Below, in pieces: positions 33,486-42,837 of a stretch of DNA of 64,000 nt. The first letter of the stretch is position 1, and each line of letters starts with the position of its first letter. The notes under the pieces were generated by a model that searched no databases, was not told the DNA's origin, and saw only the letters and a program-made list of their open reading frames with translations. The stretch is from contig NZ_CP022390.1 of the NCBI RefSeq assembly GCF_003076515.1, positions 2,356,001-2,420,000 on the forward strand. The letters run 5' to 3'. The DNA comes from Alcaligenes aquatilis. Its GTDB lineage: Bacteria > Pseudomonadota > Gammaproteobacteria > Burkholderiales > Burkholderiaceae_B. Made by a program: the position numbers and the translations under genes.

Positions 33486-34946
33486 TTACACCGAAGCGCC
33501 GTTCAGCTTGGGCTGGATTTGAGTGCGCATCGCCAGGTACTGGAACGCACCGCCCAACAAGGCACCAATCAACCAACCATAACCGGCCATATTCGCCAGT
33601 GCGGGTACCCACACCGTCGCCACCGAGAACACAGCCGCCAGGAAAAAAGCGATCATGGCACGCTTGTTCCAACCATTCTGGAAGTAGTAGGCACCACTTT
33701 CTTTCAGGGAGAACAGATCCGACACCACCACCCGCTGTCTGCGAATCAAGTAAAAGTCCACAATCATGATGCCGTACAAGGGGGCCAGCAAGGCGCCCAA
33801 GGTATCCACAAAGCCGGTGATCCCGATGGCGCTGATCAAGGGCAGCCACAGAGCACCGATAAAGAAAGCAATGACAGCAGTCAGAATACCGCCCATCTTG
33901 GCGGAGATCAGCTCGGGCTTCAGATTGGCCAGGTCAAAAGCAGGCGGAATGAAGTTCGCCACCAGGTTGATACCGACGGTGGCGGCAAAGAAGGTCAAAG
34001 CCGCAATGACCGTCAGAACCAGGCTATCGACACGATCCACAATATCGGTGGGGTTGGTCAAGGTTTCACCAAACAGCACAGCCGTACCAGCGGTAATGAA
34101 CAAGGCCAGGAAGGAGAACACGGCCAGACTGACGGGCAAGCCCATGAAGTTACCGATACGCATGCTGCGCTCGTCTTTCACAAAACGCGAGAAGTCACCG
34201 TAATTGATCACGACAGCGGCAAAGTACGCCACCATGGTCCCCACCACCGCACCAAAGGCCATCAAGGGGCCGCCTTCATAAGTGCCCTTACCGGCAAAAA
34301 TCTCGCCTACTTTATCAAGCAGACCGCTGCCTGCCTTGTACCAAATCACCGCCAGCAGCGCGAACATCACCAGGTACACCAAGGGACCTGCCCAATTCAG
34401 GAAGCGCGTAATCCACTTCATGCCCATCAGAAAAATACCCAGTTGCAAGACACAGACCACGATGTAAGACAACCAGCCCACCCAATCCAGCCCCAGGAAC
34501 AGAGCACCTCCGGGGTGGCCGAGCAAGGCATTGAACAACAAAGCCAAGGCGGTAGAGGCAAAATAGGTCTGCACGCCGTACCAGAAGATAGCCACAATCC
34601 CGCGTACCAGGGCAGGAAACTTGGCGCCCTTCACCCCCATGCTGATACGGGCGATCACAGGATAGGGAACGCCATACAACACGCTGGGTTTACCGCTCAG
34701 GTTCACCAGGCCCATCACAATAAAACCGGCCAGCAAGATGCCGGCAAACACGGCCCAGCCATTCAGACCATAAGAAATAAACAAGGTGGCGGCCAGGGTA
34801 TAGCCAAACAGACTTTGAATATCGTTGGACCAGACGTTGAAAATCTCGAACCAGCCCCACAAACGTTTTTGTCGCGGCAAAGGCGCCAGATCCTCGTTAT
34901 GCAAGGATGGATGCGGGTCCTTCAAGGATAAATCGCTATGCTCCAT
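33486..34946 (-). CDS. NCS1-family nucleobase/hydantoin-type permease
   Basis: 486 residues with 12 membrane helices. Family features are the early LWGWFEIFNVWSNDIQSLFGYTLAA segment, SGKPSVLYGVPYPVIARISMGVKGAKFPALVRGIVAIFWYGVQTYF (quoted in parts: YGVPYPVIARISMGVKG and IFWYGVQTYFAS), and NYGDFSRFV, all typical of NCS1 symporters of the PucI/Mhp1/uracil type. Substrate could be uracil, cytosine, allantoin or a hydantoin; no catabolic genes are next to it to decide. An inverted repeat TATTTG-N5-CAAATA lies 163 bases upstream (35109-35125). Confidence 0.9.
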   Translation of the reverse strand: MEHSDLSLKDPHPSLHNEDLAPLPRQKRLWGWFEIFNVWSNDIQSLFGYTLAATLFISYGLNGWAVFAGILLAGFIVMGLVNLSGKPSVLYGVPYPVIARISMGVKGAKFPALVRGIVAIFWYGVQTYFASTALALLFNALLGHPGGALFLGLDWVGWLSYIVVCVLQLGIFLMGMKWITRFLNWAGPLVYLVMFALLAVIWYKAGSGLLDKVGEIFAGKGTYEGGPLMAFGAVVGTMVAYFAAVVINYGDFSRFVKDERSMRIGNFMGLPVSLAVFSFLALFITAGTAVLFGETLTNPTDIVDRVDSLVLTVIAALTFFAATVGINLVANFIPPAFDLANLKPELISAKMGGILTAVIAFFIGALWLPLISAIGITGFVDTLGALLAPLYGIMIVDFYLIRRQRVVVSDLFSLKESGAYYFQNGWNKRAMIAFFLAAVFSVATVWVPALANMAGYGWLIGALLGGAFQYLAMRTQIQPKLNGASV

Positions 34947-35108
34947 TTTTCTTCCCCTCAGAAATTGCTTCTAACATTTCAGCTAATATTTCTATGCTCT
35001 TGCCGCTACTGTAGGAGCCTTGCTGGCCGGGGAACATTATGGAATGTACGAGTAATACTTAAATTCGGATTAGCTCGAAAAACAGCATAATTACTTTCAT
35101 ATAAACCT

Positions 35109-35125
35109 TATTTGAAAATCAAATA
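35109..35125. promoter_or_regulatory. AT-rich palindrome upstream of the NCS1 permease
   Basis: TATTTG-AAAAT-CAAATA, perfect arms, in the 285-base AT-rich gap between the permease and purM. Possible operator; no matching regulator is nearby. The rest of the gap holds the purM terminator only. Confidence 0.35.
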
Positions 35126-35173
35126 CACCAGATTCGATGCGCTAATACAGCGGGCTTCGGGAGCAGACGCAGA

Positions 35174-35206
35174 AATAAAAAAAGCCAGCTCATTGAGCTG
35201 GCTTTT
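35174..35206 (-). terminator. Intrinsic terminator after purM
   Basis: AAAAGCCAGCT/AGCTGGCTTTT with a five-base loop; on the minus strand it is followed by a long T tract. Confidence 0.9.
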
Positions 35207-35231
35207 CTATTCACGGAAAGATCCGAGGGTT

Positions 35232-36281
35232 TCAGACCACTTCAGTCTGCGCCTGACCTTCCTGACGTTCCAGGATTTCGCCCAGTTGGTAGACGGTTTC
35301 ACCTTGCTCGGACAAGGTGGCGCTGATGGCCTCTGCCTTGTCTGCAGGAACGATGATGATCATGCCAATACCACAGTTGAACACGCGGTACATTTCTTCG
35401 TCGGCCACGTTACCGTTGCTTTGCAACCACTGGAACAAGGCAGGCATGGTCCAGGAATCGCGCTTCAGGCGGGCAGTCAGGTGCTTTTGCAGAATGCGTG
35501 GCACGTTCTCCAGCAAACCGCCGCCCGTGATGTGAGCCAAGCCCTTGATGTCTGCACCGTGGGCAGCCAAGGCGGCCAGCACGGATTTCACGTAAATGCG
35601 GGTGGGTTCCATAACCACGTCAGCCAAAGGACGGCCATCCAGCTCGTCGGTAGGCTTGGCATTGGCGTGCTTGAGAATCTTGCGAATCAAAGAGTAGCCA
35701 TTGGAGTGAGCACCGCTGGATGCCAGGCCCAGAACCACGTCACCGGGGACAATGGACTTGCCGTCGATAATGCGCGATTTCTCCACCGCACCCACCGCAA
35801 AACCGGCCAGGTCGTATTCGCCTTCGGGGTACATGCCGGGCATCTCTGCCGTTTCGCCACCGATCAGGGCGCAAGCGGACAGTTCACAACCCTTGGCAAT
35901 GCCACCCACCACTTGAGCCGCCGTATCGACTGACAGCTTGCCGCAGGCAAAATAATCCAGAAAGTACAAGGGTTCTGCGCCCTGGACTAGAATGTCGTTG
36001 ACACTCATGGCCACCAGGTCTATACCCACAGTGTCGTGGCGCTGCCAGTCAAATGCCAGGCGTAGTTTGGTACCAACACCGTCGGTGCCGGACACCAGAA
36101 CGGGCTCTTTAAGGTGGGTAGGCACTTCAAACAAAGCGCCAAAGCCTCCGATTCCAGCCATGACGCCTGCACGCATGGTTTTGGCAGCCAGTGGTTTAAT
36201 ACGATCGACCAGGGCATCGCCCGCGTCGATATCCACGCCTGCATCGCGGTAGGTCAAGGAAACAGAAGTAGTGTTTTTCAT
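35232..36281 (-). CDS. purM: Phosphoribosylformylglycinamidine cyclo-ligase PurM
   Basis: 349 residues from ATG 36281; the longer frame reads back into hda and is rejected. Motifs include [28 protein letters not shown], the nucleotide-binding [47 protein letters not shown] and [11 protein letters not shown]. Makes AIR from FGAM, the fifth step of purine synthesis. Divergent from hda with 54 bases between the starts. Confidence 0.98.
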   Translation of the reverse strand: MKNTTSVSLTYRDAGVDIDAGDALVDRIKPLAAKTMRAGVMAGIGGFGALFEVPTHLKEPVLVSGTDGVGTKLRLAFDWQRHDTVGIDLVAMSVNDILVQGAEPLYFLDYFACGKLSVDTAAQVVGGIAKGCELSACALIGGETAEMPGMYPEGEYDLAGFAVGAVEKSRIIDGKSIVPGDVVLGLASSGAHSNGYSLIRKILKHANAKPTDELDGRPLADVVMEPTRIYVKSVLAALAAHGADIKGLAHITGGGLLENVPRILQKHLTARLKRDSWTMPALFQWLQSNGNVADEEMYRVFNCGIGMIIIVPADKAEAISATLSEQGETVYQLGEILERQEGQAQTEVV

Positions 36282-36335
36282 GGGAAAAGCCGTGGGATAT
36301 GTGAAAATTGCGAGTTGGACGAAATTGTACGACAC

Positions 36336-37034
36336 ATGACCGAGCAACTGATTCTGGATATATCTCCAGCACCGCCTGCCTCTTTGGACAACTTTGTTGC
36401 CGGAGCGAATCAGGCTGCGTTGCAGGCTCTGCGTCAGTGCAGTCCAGGACGCGCGGTTTACCTGTGGGGACCACCCGGCGCAGGTCGAACACATCTGCTG
36501 CGGGCGATGGCCAGTCAAGACGACAGCCGCTATTTTAGTTCAGATACTCCCTCCCAGCCCATCTTTGACATCGCCACGGATGACAAAGCTCCTCCCAGCC
36601 TCTTGGCCATCGACGATATCGAACGTTTTGACAAGCACGGACAGGCTGCCGTATTTGCACTGTACAATCGCTGGCGCGAGTCGGCCACCCGGCCCGACGC
36701 CTTCACGCTGCTGGTCTCCGGCGACCGGGCACCCAAAACCATGTCAGTACGCGAGGACTTGCGAACACGACTGGGCTGGGACCTGGTATTCAGACTGGAA
36801 TACCTGTCGGACGCCCACCGGGCCGAAGCCATGCAACAGCGGGCCGCTGCCCGTGGGCTGCAACTGCAAGCGGAAGTGCTCAGTTGGATACTGACTCACT
36901 ACGATCGCGATATGAACCGCTTGAGCGCACTGATCGATGCGCTGGACAACTATTCACTGGTAAAGAAACGCCCCATCACTTTACCCCTGCTCAAAGAACT
37001 TCTGGCCAACAGCCAGACCCAATCTTCTAGTTGA
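36336..37034 (+). CDS. hda: DnaA regulatory inactivator Hda
   Basis: 232 residues from ATG 36336. The N-terminus MTEQLILDI contains the beta-clamp-binding consensus QLxLxx, as in E. coli Hda. The single AAA+ domain follows: [17 protein letters not shown] (Walker A with G-x-G-R-T in place of GKT), [11 protein letters not shown] (Walker B), and [30 protein letters not shown] with the sensor and arginine-finger region. Clamp-bound Hda promotes ATP hydrolysis by DnaA after initiation. The start region overlaps no other gene; the HAD gene follows after three bases. Confidence 0.93.
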   Translation: MTEQLILDISPAPPASLDNFVAGANQAALQALRQCSPGRAVYLWGPPGAGRTHLLRAMASQDDSRYFSSDTPSQPIFDIATDDKAPPSLLAIDDIERFDKHGQAAVFALYNRWRESATRPDAFTLLVSGDRAPKTMSVREDLRTRLGWDLVFRLEYLSDAHRAEAMQQRAAARGLQLQAEVLSWILTHYDRDMNRLSALIDALDNYSLVKKRPITLPLLKELLANSQTQSSS

Positions 37035-37037
37035 GTC

Positions 37038-37739
37038 ATGACTGCTTCTTCTTTTATTGCCCTGTTTGATCTGGACCACACTCTGCTTCCTTTAGATAGC
37101 GATTACCAGTGGGCTGACTTCCTGGCCCGTACTGGCCGCGTCGGTGACCCCGCCGAAGCCATCCGTCTGAATGAAGACCTGATGGAACGCTATAACCAGG
37201 GATTATTGACGGCCGAAGAATCGGCCGAATTCATGTTGGGCCTGCTCACCAACGCCAGCCAGGAAGAGTTGCTGGCCTGGCAAGACGAATTCATGCAGGC
37301 CGTGATCCTGCCCTCGATCAGCCCCGCTGCCCGCGAGCTGCTGGCCCAGCATCAGGACCAGGGCCATCTGGTAGCGATTGTGACGGCCACCAACGAATTT
37401 GTGACGCGTCCCATTGCCGCTGCACTGGACGTAGACCACTTGATCGCCACTACCCCTGAAATGAAAGATGGCCGCTACACCGGCAAGATCAGCGGTGTGC
37501 CCAGCTTTCAGGCTGGCAAGATTACCCGTGTGGAGCAATGGCTCCAAACCATGGGCAAATCTCTGGCTGACTTCGAGCGCAGCTGGTTCTACAGCGATTC
37601 GCCCAATGATCTGCCCCTGATGGAAGTGGTGACCGACCCTGTGGCGACCAACCCCAGCGACAAGCTGCGCGCCGTGGCGACCGAACGTAATTGGCTCGTC
37701 ATCGATTTGTTCGCTGACATGATGGACAGCAAATCGTAA
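37038..37739 (+). CDS. HAD-IB family hydrolase (phosphoserine phosphatase-like)
   Basis: 233 residues. HAD motif I is FDLDHTLL near residue 10, motif II IVTATNEF near 114, and motif IV FYSDSPNDLPLMEVV near 189, with a lysine in the GKI segment. Belongs to the HAD-IB group of phosphatases (CicA/SerB-like). It sits three bases after hda and ten before pcnB, the usual burkholderiales order. Substrate is not known. Confidence 0.9.
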   Translation: MTASSFIALFDLDHTLLPLDSDYQWADFLARTGRVGDPAEAIRLNEDLMERYNQGLLTAEESAEFMLGLLTNASQEELLAWQDEFMQAVILPSISPAARELLAQHQDQGHLVAIVTATNEFVTRPIAAALDVDHLIATTPEMKDGRYTGKISGVPSFQAGKITRVEQWLQTMGKSLADFERSWFYSDSPNDLPLMEVVTDPVATNPSDKLRAVATERNWLVIDLFADMMDSKS

Positions 37740-37749
37740 AATCAGACGC

Positions 37750-39129
37750 ATGCTCAAGCGAACAATAAAAACATTTGTCGACCGGCTGCTCAAACCAGCC
37801 AAAAGCGCGCGTCCCAAAGGGCCGCGCCGCTACACACGTGAAGAACATGGCATAGACCGGCGTCTGGTCTCACGTCATGCCATCAAAGTGTGCGAAGTGC
37901 TGAACCACGAAGGCTATCAAGCCTATGTCGTGGGCGGCGCGGTGCGCGATTTGCTGGTGGGCCTGGAACCCAAGGACTTTGACGTGGCCACCAACGCCAC
38001 GCCCGAGCAAATCCGCCCCCTGTTCCGTCGCGCCCGCATTATTGGCCGCCGCTTCCGCCTGGTTCACGTGGTGTTTGGCCAGGAAATTATCGAAACCTCG
38101 ACCTTCCGGGCTGACGATAGCGGCAAGCAGACCGACGAACATGGCCGGATCCTGCGAGACAACGAGTACGGCACCATCGAAGACGATGCTGCCCGCCGTG
38201 ATTTCACGCTGAACGCGCTTTACTACGATCCTCTGACCGAAACCGTCATCGACTACCACAACGGGGTGGCCGATCTGAAAGACCGTCAGGTACGTATTAT
38301 TGGTGATGCGCAAACCCGCTATCGTGAAGACCCGGTCCGCATGCTACGCGCCGTGCGCTTTGCCTCCAAGCTGGATGCCACCATCGAACCCACGACCGAC
38401 GCGCCGATTCGTTCCTTGTCGCGCCTGATCGAGAACGTGCCCGAATCCCGTCTGGCTGACGAAACCCTCAAGCTGCTGAACTGCGGCCACGCCATGGATT
38501 GCATCCAGCGCCTGCAAGCCTTGGGCCTGCACAGCAAGCTCTTGCCCATGGTGGAGCCGGTGCAGCGCCTGCCCGGTGGCTCGGAGTTTCTGGATATGGC
38601 CCTGGCCCGTACCGATACCCGCGTTCGCGCCGGTAAATCGGTCAGCCCCAGCTTTATCTATGCCTGCCTGCTCTGGAAGCTGGTCAAGCAGGAGTGGGAC
38701 CGACGCAGCGCTCAGGACATGCATCCCCAGCAAGCCTTGCTGGAGGCCGCCGACCTAATCCTGGAAAAACAAAGCCGCATCATGCCGATTCAAAAGCGCT
38801 TCCAGTCGGATATGCGCGAAATCTGGTTCATGCAGCCCCGTTTTGAACGCATCGCCAATCGCGCCATCTGGCGCATGACGGAACAACCTCGTTTCCGTGC
38901 CGCTGTGGACTTTTTACAACTACGCGCCGAAGCCAAAGAGATCGATAGCGTACAGGCACAATGGTGGATGGATCTGGCTGATGCGGGCGATGAAGAGCGC
39001 AGCGCCATGATCGCCGTGCGCAAACCTGCTGGCACCGCCGCCACTGGCTCGCGCAGTGGTCAGCGCCGCACACGTCGTCGCCGCTCCAATGCCAAGCGCA
39101 GCAACTCAGCAGGCGCAAACGAATCGTGA
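37750..39129 (+). CDS. pcnB: Polynucleotide adenylyltransferase (poly(A) polymerase I) PcnB
   Basis: 459 residues. Nucleotidyltransferase head: AYVVGGAVRDLLVGLEPKDFDVATNATPEQI with the GG and DxD (DFD) catalytic elements, RRFRLVHVVFG, and RRDFTLNALYYDP. This is followed by the RNA-binding helical domain and an Arg/Lys-rich C-terminal tail (SGQRRTRRRRSNAKRS), as in bacterial PAP I. Adds 3' poly(A) tails to destabilise RNA. The basic tail separates it from CCA-adding enzymes. Its end overlaps folK by four bases. Confidence 0.94.
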   Translation: MLKRTIKTFVDRLLKPAKSARPKGPRRYTREEHGIDRRLVSRHAIKVCEVLNHEGYQAYVVGGAVRDLLVGLEPKDFDVATNATPEQIRPLFRRARIIGRRFRLVHVVFGQEIIETSTFRADDSGKQTDEHGRILRDNEYGTIEDDAARRDFTLNALYYDPLTETVIDYHNGVADLKDRQVRIIGDAQTRYREDPVRMLRAVRFASKLDATIEPTTDAPIRSLSRLIENVPESRLADETLKLLNCGHAMDCIQRLQALGLHSKLLPMVEPVQRLPGGSEFLDMALARTDTRVRAGKSVSPSFIYACLLWKLVKQEWDRRSAQDMHPQQALLEAADLILEKQSRIMPIQKRFQSDMREIWFMQPRFERIANRAIWRMTEQPRFRAAVDFLQLRAEAKEIDSVQAQWWMDLADAGDEERSAMIAVRKPAGTAATGSRSGQRRTRRRRSNAKRSNSAGANES

Positions 39130-39611
39130 TCCCAGGCAACACCACCGTTTTTGTGGCTATGGGCGCAAATCTGGGTGAGGCACGGCAAACTCTGGAAACA
39201 GCAGCGGCTGAACTGGCCGCTACTCCCGGTATTCAGGATCTGACGCTGGCCCATTTCTACAGCACGGCTCCCGTCGATTCCAGTGGCCCGGATTACGTCA
39301 ATACTGTCGTCCGCTTCACCTGCACCCTGGCTCCCGAGAATTTGCTGGACCGTCTGCAACACATCGAACAAGAGCACGGCCGCACACGCCTGTACCGTAA
39401 TGCACCCCGTACCCTGGATCTGGACTTGCTGCTTTACGGGCAAGAGCAGATCAATACGGAACGGCTGATCGTGCCACATCCCCGCATGCACGAGCGTGCC
39501 TTTGTGCTGGTTCCACTGGCCGATCTGGCTCCTGAACTTGAACTGGCCCAAGGCCACATAAGCACCCTGCTGGACTCGGTGAAAGACCAGGGCATCTGGC
39601 GCCTGGACTAA
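39126..39611 (+). CDS. folK: 2-amino-4-hydroxy-6-hydroxymethyldihydropteridine pyrophosphokinase FolK
   Basis: 161 residues from a GTG overlapping the pcnB stop. Signature motifs: VFVAMGANLGEARQTLETAAAEL, YSTAPVD, VNTVVRFTCTLAPENLLDRLQHIEQEHGR, and RTLDLDLLLYG with the metal-binding DLDLL, then VPHPRMHERAFVLVPLADL. Catalyses ATP-dependent pyrophosphorylation in folate synthesis. Last gene of the hda-HAD-pcnB-folK run; the 180 bases after it show no feature. Confidence 0.96.
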   Translation: MIPGNTTVFVAMGANLGEARQTLETAAAELAATPGIQDLTLAHFYSTAPVDSSGPDYVNTVVRFTCTLAPENLLDRLQHIEQEHGRTRLYRNAPRTLDLDLLLYGQEQINTERLIVPHPRMHERAFVLVPLADLAPELELAQGHISTLLDSVKDQGIWRLD

Positions 39612-39791
39612 TTGCACGCAGGATCAACTTGCCACCTTTTTGCGTCATCAATGCGTGACAAGGCTGCTAGTGACTGAAATAAGGGGTGACTACACCCCGG
39701 CCAGCTCCTTGGAGCGAGCAAGAAAGACTCCCTGCAAACGCTGTACAGGCCGCTGTCATCGACACCGGCCTATTAACGTTTTTTTTGCGCG

Positions 39792-40070
39792 CTAGGCGTC
39801 CAAGAGCTTGATCAGCGCGTCCTGATGATTGGATCGGGCTTCCAGCAGTTGCCGCCCTTCTTCGGTCAACATGGCAATCAAAGGAGCGGGAAAAGGGGAA
39901 GGCGTTTGCGTCGTTTGCGGGATGGCTTGGACTAATCCCAGCGACTGTAATTGTTCAAAAACGGCTTGTTTCTTGTGCCAGGGAGTTTGGCGTAAGCGCA
40001 CGAGCTCAAGAGTGTTCCAAATAGTGGGGTTGAGCTGCGGAATAGTTGTGGAGCGCTGAAGTTGCGTCAT
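39792..40070 (-). CDS. Small hypothetical protein, possibly winged-helix-like
   Basis: 92 residues, no recognised family. ATG 40070 has AAGGGCC seven bases upstream. The sequence has an amphipathic first half (NPTIWNTLELVRLRQTPWHKKQAVFEQLQSLGLV) and ends with LTEEGRQLLEARSNHQDALIKLLDA (split as LTEEGRQLLE and ALIKLLDA), reminiscent of the C-terminal half of small winged-helix repressors. No signal peptide or membrane helix. Stands alone in a 650-base stretch between folK and an MFS gene; the 196 bases upstream contain only a short GTACA/TGTAC inverted repeat. Confidence 0.55.
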   Translation of the reverse strand: MTQLQRSTTIPQLNPTIWNTLELVRLRQTPWHKKQAVFEQLQSLGLVQAIPQTTQTPSPFPAPLIAMLTEEGRQLLEARSNHQDALIKLLDA

Positions 40071-40266
40071 ACAAGGCCCTTAATTAAGACCACCCATACC
40101 GACATTGTGTGCCCATAAGGGGAGGTCAGCCAGAAAGCATCCCTATACCGTACAACATAACAATGTACAGAATATTTCAAGGAGTTCTGACAAACATCGT
40201 CGCAGTGCTGCTCCAAGTCACCAATAAGCAATAACCCGCGCTTGCGCCCTTGCTGGACCGGGAAAA

Positions 40267-41478
40267 TCAGTCTGAGCCCTGTTTTTTCGCACAGCTTTTA
40301 TGTCGCAAAATTATTCCGAACAGCAGCAAAAACACAACAAAAGAGGCCAGGCCAGCCAGCCCCAGATTTGCACTCAAGCCATAGGCGTCCACAAACTGCC
40401 CACCCAGCCAGGAGCCAAGCGCTATGCCGATATTGAAGACAGCTACGTACAACGCAGTGGCGACCTCAACAGCATTGGCTGCAGCCTTCATCATCCAGCT
40501 CATCAGCCCAACCGACACCCCGCCATAGGCCAGGCCCCAAAGCAGCAAAATCACACCTCCACCCAGCGGTGAACCACCCACTGTCAAGAAAAGCAAAGCA
40601 GTGATGCTTATACCCAACGCTATCGCCATCAAGCTGGCTTCAGTGCGTTGCGCCGCCGAAATCCCGATCAGGAAATTGCCCACAATCCCGGCCACACCAT
40701 AAGCGAACAACAAGCCCCCTATCCATTCAGAGCCTATGCCCGAAACAGACAGCAAAAGAGGACGCACAAAGGTAAACGCGCTGAAATGCCCCGCAACCAG
40801 CATCAAGGTCAGCAGCAAGCCAAACCATAACCGCCGATTGCCAAATTGCTCGACGAACTGACGCCATGTGGTCGAGCACGACACAGACAGAGGAGGAATC
40901 ACGGCCAGATGGAAGATCAGCACCAAAGCGCTCAATAGCGCCATGCCGCCAAAGGCCCAACGCCACCCAAGCAGATCGCCCATCAAGGCGCCTAAGGGCA
41001 CGCCCAATACAGAAGCCGCGGCGACCCCACCGAAGATGATCGAGGTTGCCAACCCCACAGACTGAGTCGGAACCAGACGAGAGGCCAAACCACCTGCAAT
41101 GGCCCAGATCCCTCCCATGCAAAAGCCGACCAGTACACGGGCAGCCAGCATCCAGACAATGCTGGGAGCCAGGGCAGACGCAATATTGGCCACCACCAAC
41201 AAGGCCAGCAAACCGCACAGGATGCGTCGCCTATCCACGCCACCAGAAGCTAGCACTACCAGCGGCGCAAACAAAGCGGCCAATAAGGCAGGTAAGGAAA
41301 TCAACAAACCAGCCGTCCCCGTAGAGGTCTGCAAGCTGTCTGCAATGGAGGTCAACAAACCTACGGGCAACATTTCTGTGGTGACCACTGAAAAGGTGGC
41401 CAAGCCAACAGCGCCAACCGCCAACCAGGACTGCCGCTTGCCGGGCTGCCCGGCCATGGATAGAGAAGAGGTATTCAT
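40267..41478 (-). CDS. MFS transporter, NepI-like (DHA1 family)
   Basis: 403 residues, 12 helices. Motif A-type loop GGVDRRRILCGLLALL, then ARVLVGFCMGGIWAIAGGLASRLVP and GVPLGALMGDLLGWRWAFGGMA, the drug:H+ antiporter-1 motif C region, closely resembling the purine ribonucleoside exporter NepI in order and spacing by memory of that protein. May export nucleosides or drugs. Lies 24 bases downstream of the second MFS gene on the same strand. Confidence 0.85.
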   Translation of the reverse strand: MNTSSLSMAGQPGKRQSWLAVGAVGLATFSVVTTEMLPVGLLTSIADSLQTSTGTAGLLISLPALLAALFAPLVVLASGGVDRRRILCGLLALLVVANIASALAPSIVWMLAARVLVGFCMGGIWAIAGGLASRLVPTQSVGLATSIIFGGVAAASVLGVPLGALMGDLLGWRWAFGGMALLSALVLIFHLAVIPPLSVSCSTTWRQFVEQFGNRRLWFGLLLTLMLVAGHFSAFTFVRPLLLSVSGIGSEWIGGLLFAYGVAGIVGNFLIGISAAQRTEASLMAIALGISITALLFLTVGGSPLGGGVILLLWGLAYGGVSVGLMSWMMKAAANAVEVATALYVAVFNIGIALGSWLGGQFVDAYGLSANLGLAGLASFVVFLLLFGIILRHKSCAKKQGSD

Positions 41479-41502
41479 CGCTAAATATTCAAGGAAAGAA
41501 GG

Positions 41503-42705
41503 CTAAACAGCGCAGGAACGAGCCGTTACAGGTTTGCGCAAACGTTGATGGCTGAACAAGGCAAGCAAGACGATCAAGGCAGCGGCATAGAGCGCGACCA
41601 TAAAACCAGAACTAGCTCCGCCCTGATCCACCATCTGTCCCGAAGCGGCAGCCCCCATGGCCACACCAATATTCAGACCAGCCAGCAACCAGGTCATGCC
41701 CTCGGTTAATTGCTGCTCCGGCACCACACGCTCAACCAGCGACATGGCAACAATCATGGTGGGAGCGAAAAACAGACCAGCCAGCAAGACCGCCCCTGCC
41801 AACTGAGCCACGCTGGCCACCAGCCATAAAGGCAAGGTCGTGGCAGCGGTAGCCAAACCACCTATTAAAAGCAGACGATGCAAAGGAATATTCAGCTTCA
41901 AACCACCAAACACCAGACCCGCCACGCAAGAACCCAAGGCGTAAGCCGATAGCACCAGACTGGCCGCCCCCGGCTGCCCCATCTGCTCGGCAAAGGCCAC
42001 GCTGACAATATCCACGGTGCCCACGATCACACCCATGGCAAGCATCAACAAGGCCAACAGGCGCACACTATTCAGACGCAGAACCGAAGGGCGACTGCCC
42101 TGCTCCTGCACTTGAATCGGTGGCTCAGTCCCCTTTTGGAGCAGCAGAGCCAACACACCCGCAATCAGTAATAGCGCAGCAGCCAGCACACCCGCTTGCG
42201 GAAACACCAGAACCGCCAAGCCCACCGACAAAGGCGGCCCGGCAATAAAGGTGACTTCATCCAGCACGGTTTCCAACGAATATGCCGTTTGCAAACGATC
42301 CTGACCACGGTAAATCGCCGTCCAGCGTGCACGCACCATGGCCGACATGCTGGGCATGAAACCAGCCAGCACCGCGCCTGCAAACAAGATCCAATCAGGC
42401 GCTTGCCACCAGCTCGCCCCCAACAAGAGCAGCAGGCCCAGCACACTAATGGCTGTTGCCAGCGGCAGGACACGACTTTGCCCACGCTGGTCCACCCAAC
42501 GGGACACCTGCGGCGACACCAACGCATAGGTCAGGACAAAAGTGGCGGACACCGCCCCCGCCAAGGCATAGCTGCCCCGCAATTGCGACAGCATGGTGAT
42601 GATTCCTATCCCTATCATGGGCAGCGGAATCCGGGCCAGCAGCCCGGCCAGGGCAAAACCCCGTGTGCCGGGCGCGGCAAAAAGTTCTCGATAAGGCTGA
42701 GCCAT
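41503..42705 (-). CDS. MFS transporter under TetR control
   Basis: 400 residues from ATG 42705 (GGAG six bases upstream); the longer frame runs through the operator region and is rejected. Twelve helices; SPQVSRWVDQRGQSRVLPLA is the loop 2-3 motif. Divergent from a TetR gene with three operator-like repeats between them, the classic layout of an inducible drug or metabolite exporter. Substrate unknown. May be cotranscribed with the NepI-like gene downstream. Confidence 0.87.
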   Translation of the reverse strand: MAQPYRELFAAPGTRGFALAGLLARIPLPMIGIGIITMLSQLRGSYALAGAVSATFVLTYALVSPQVSRWVDQRGQSRVLPLATAISVLGLLLLLGASWWQAPDWILFAGAVLAGFMPSMSAMVRARWTAIYRGQDRLQTAYSLETVLDEVTFIAGPPLSVGLAVLVFPQAGVLAAALLLIAGVLALLLQKGTEPPIQVQEQGSRPSVLRLNSVRLLALLMLAMGVIVGTVDIVSVAFAEQMGQPGAASLVLSAYALGSCVAGLVFGGLKLNIPLHRLLLIGGLATAATTLPLWLVASVAQLAGAVLLAGLFFAPTMIVAMSLVERVVPEQQLTEGMTWLLAGLNIGVAMGAAASGQMVDQGGASSGFMVALYAAALIVLLALFSHQRLRKPVTARSCAV

Positions 42706-42756
42706 TACATTCTCCGTGGACGCCCGCTTGCCACGACACGGTGATGCGTCGACAAT

Positions 42757-42826
42757 ACATACAAGGCGTATGTTTAAATGATATATACATACGTCGCGCA
42801 TGTAAATATACATTCAGTCCGTATGT
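42757..42826. promoter_or_regulatory. Three tandem TetR-type operator repeats
   Basis: ACATAC-N5-GTATGT at 42757-42773, ACATAC-N5-GCATGT at 42787-42803 and ACATTC-N5-GTATGT at 42810-42826. All share the same half-site and spacer length, and they fill the gap between the divergent MFS and TetR genes. The half-site recalls AcrR-type operators. The third copy ends 11 bases before the TetR start. Confidence 0.7.
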
Positions 42827-42837
42827 AAGGAGAAACT

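Noticed and set aside
33345..34931. 528-codon plus-strand frame.
   Set aside because: Exactly antisense to the NCS1 permease, which has clear membrane helices and family motifs; the His/Gln/Gly-rich translation is a codon-bias shadow.
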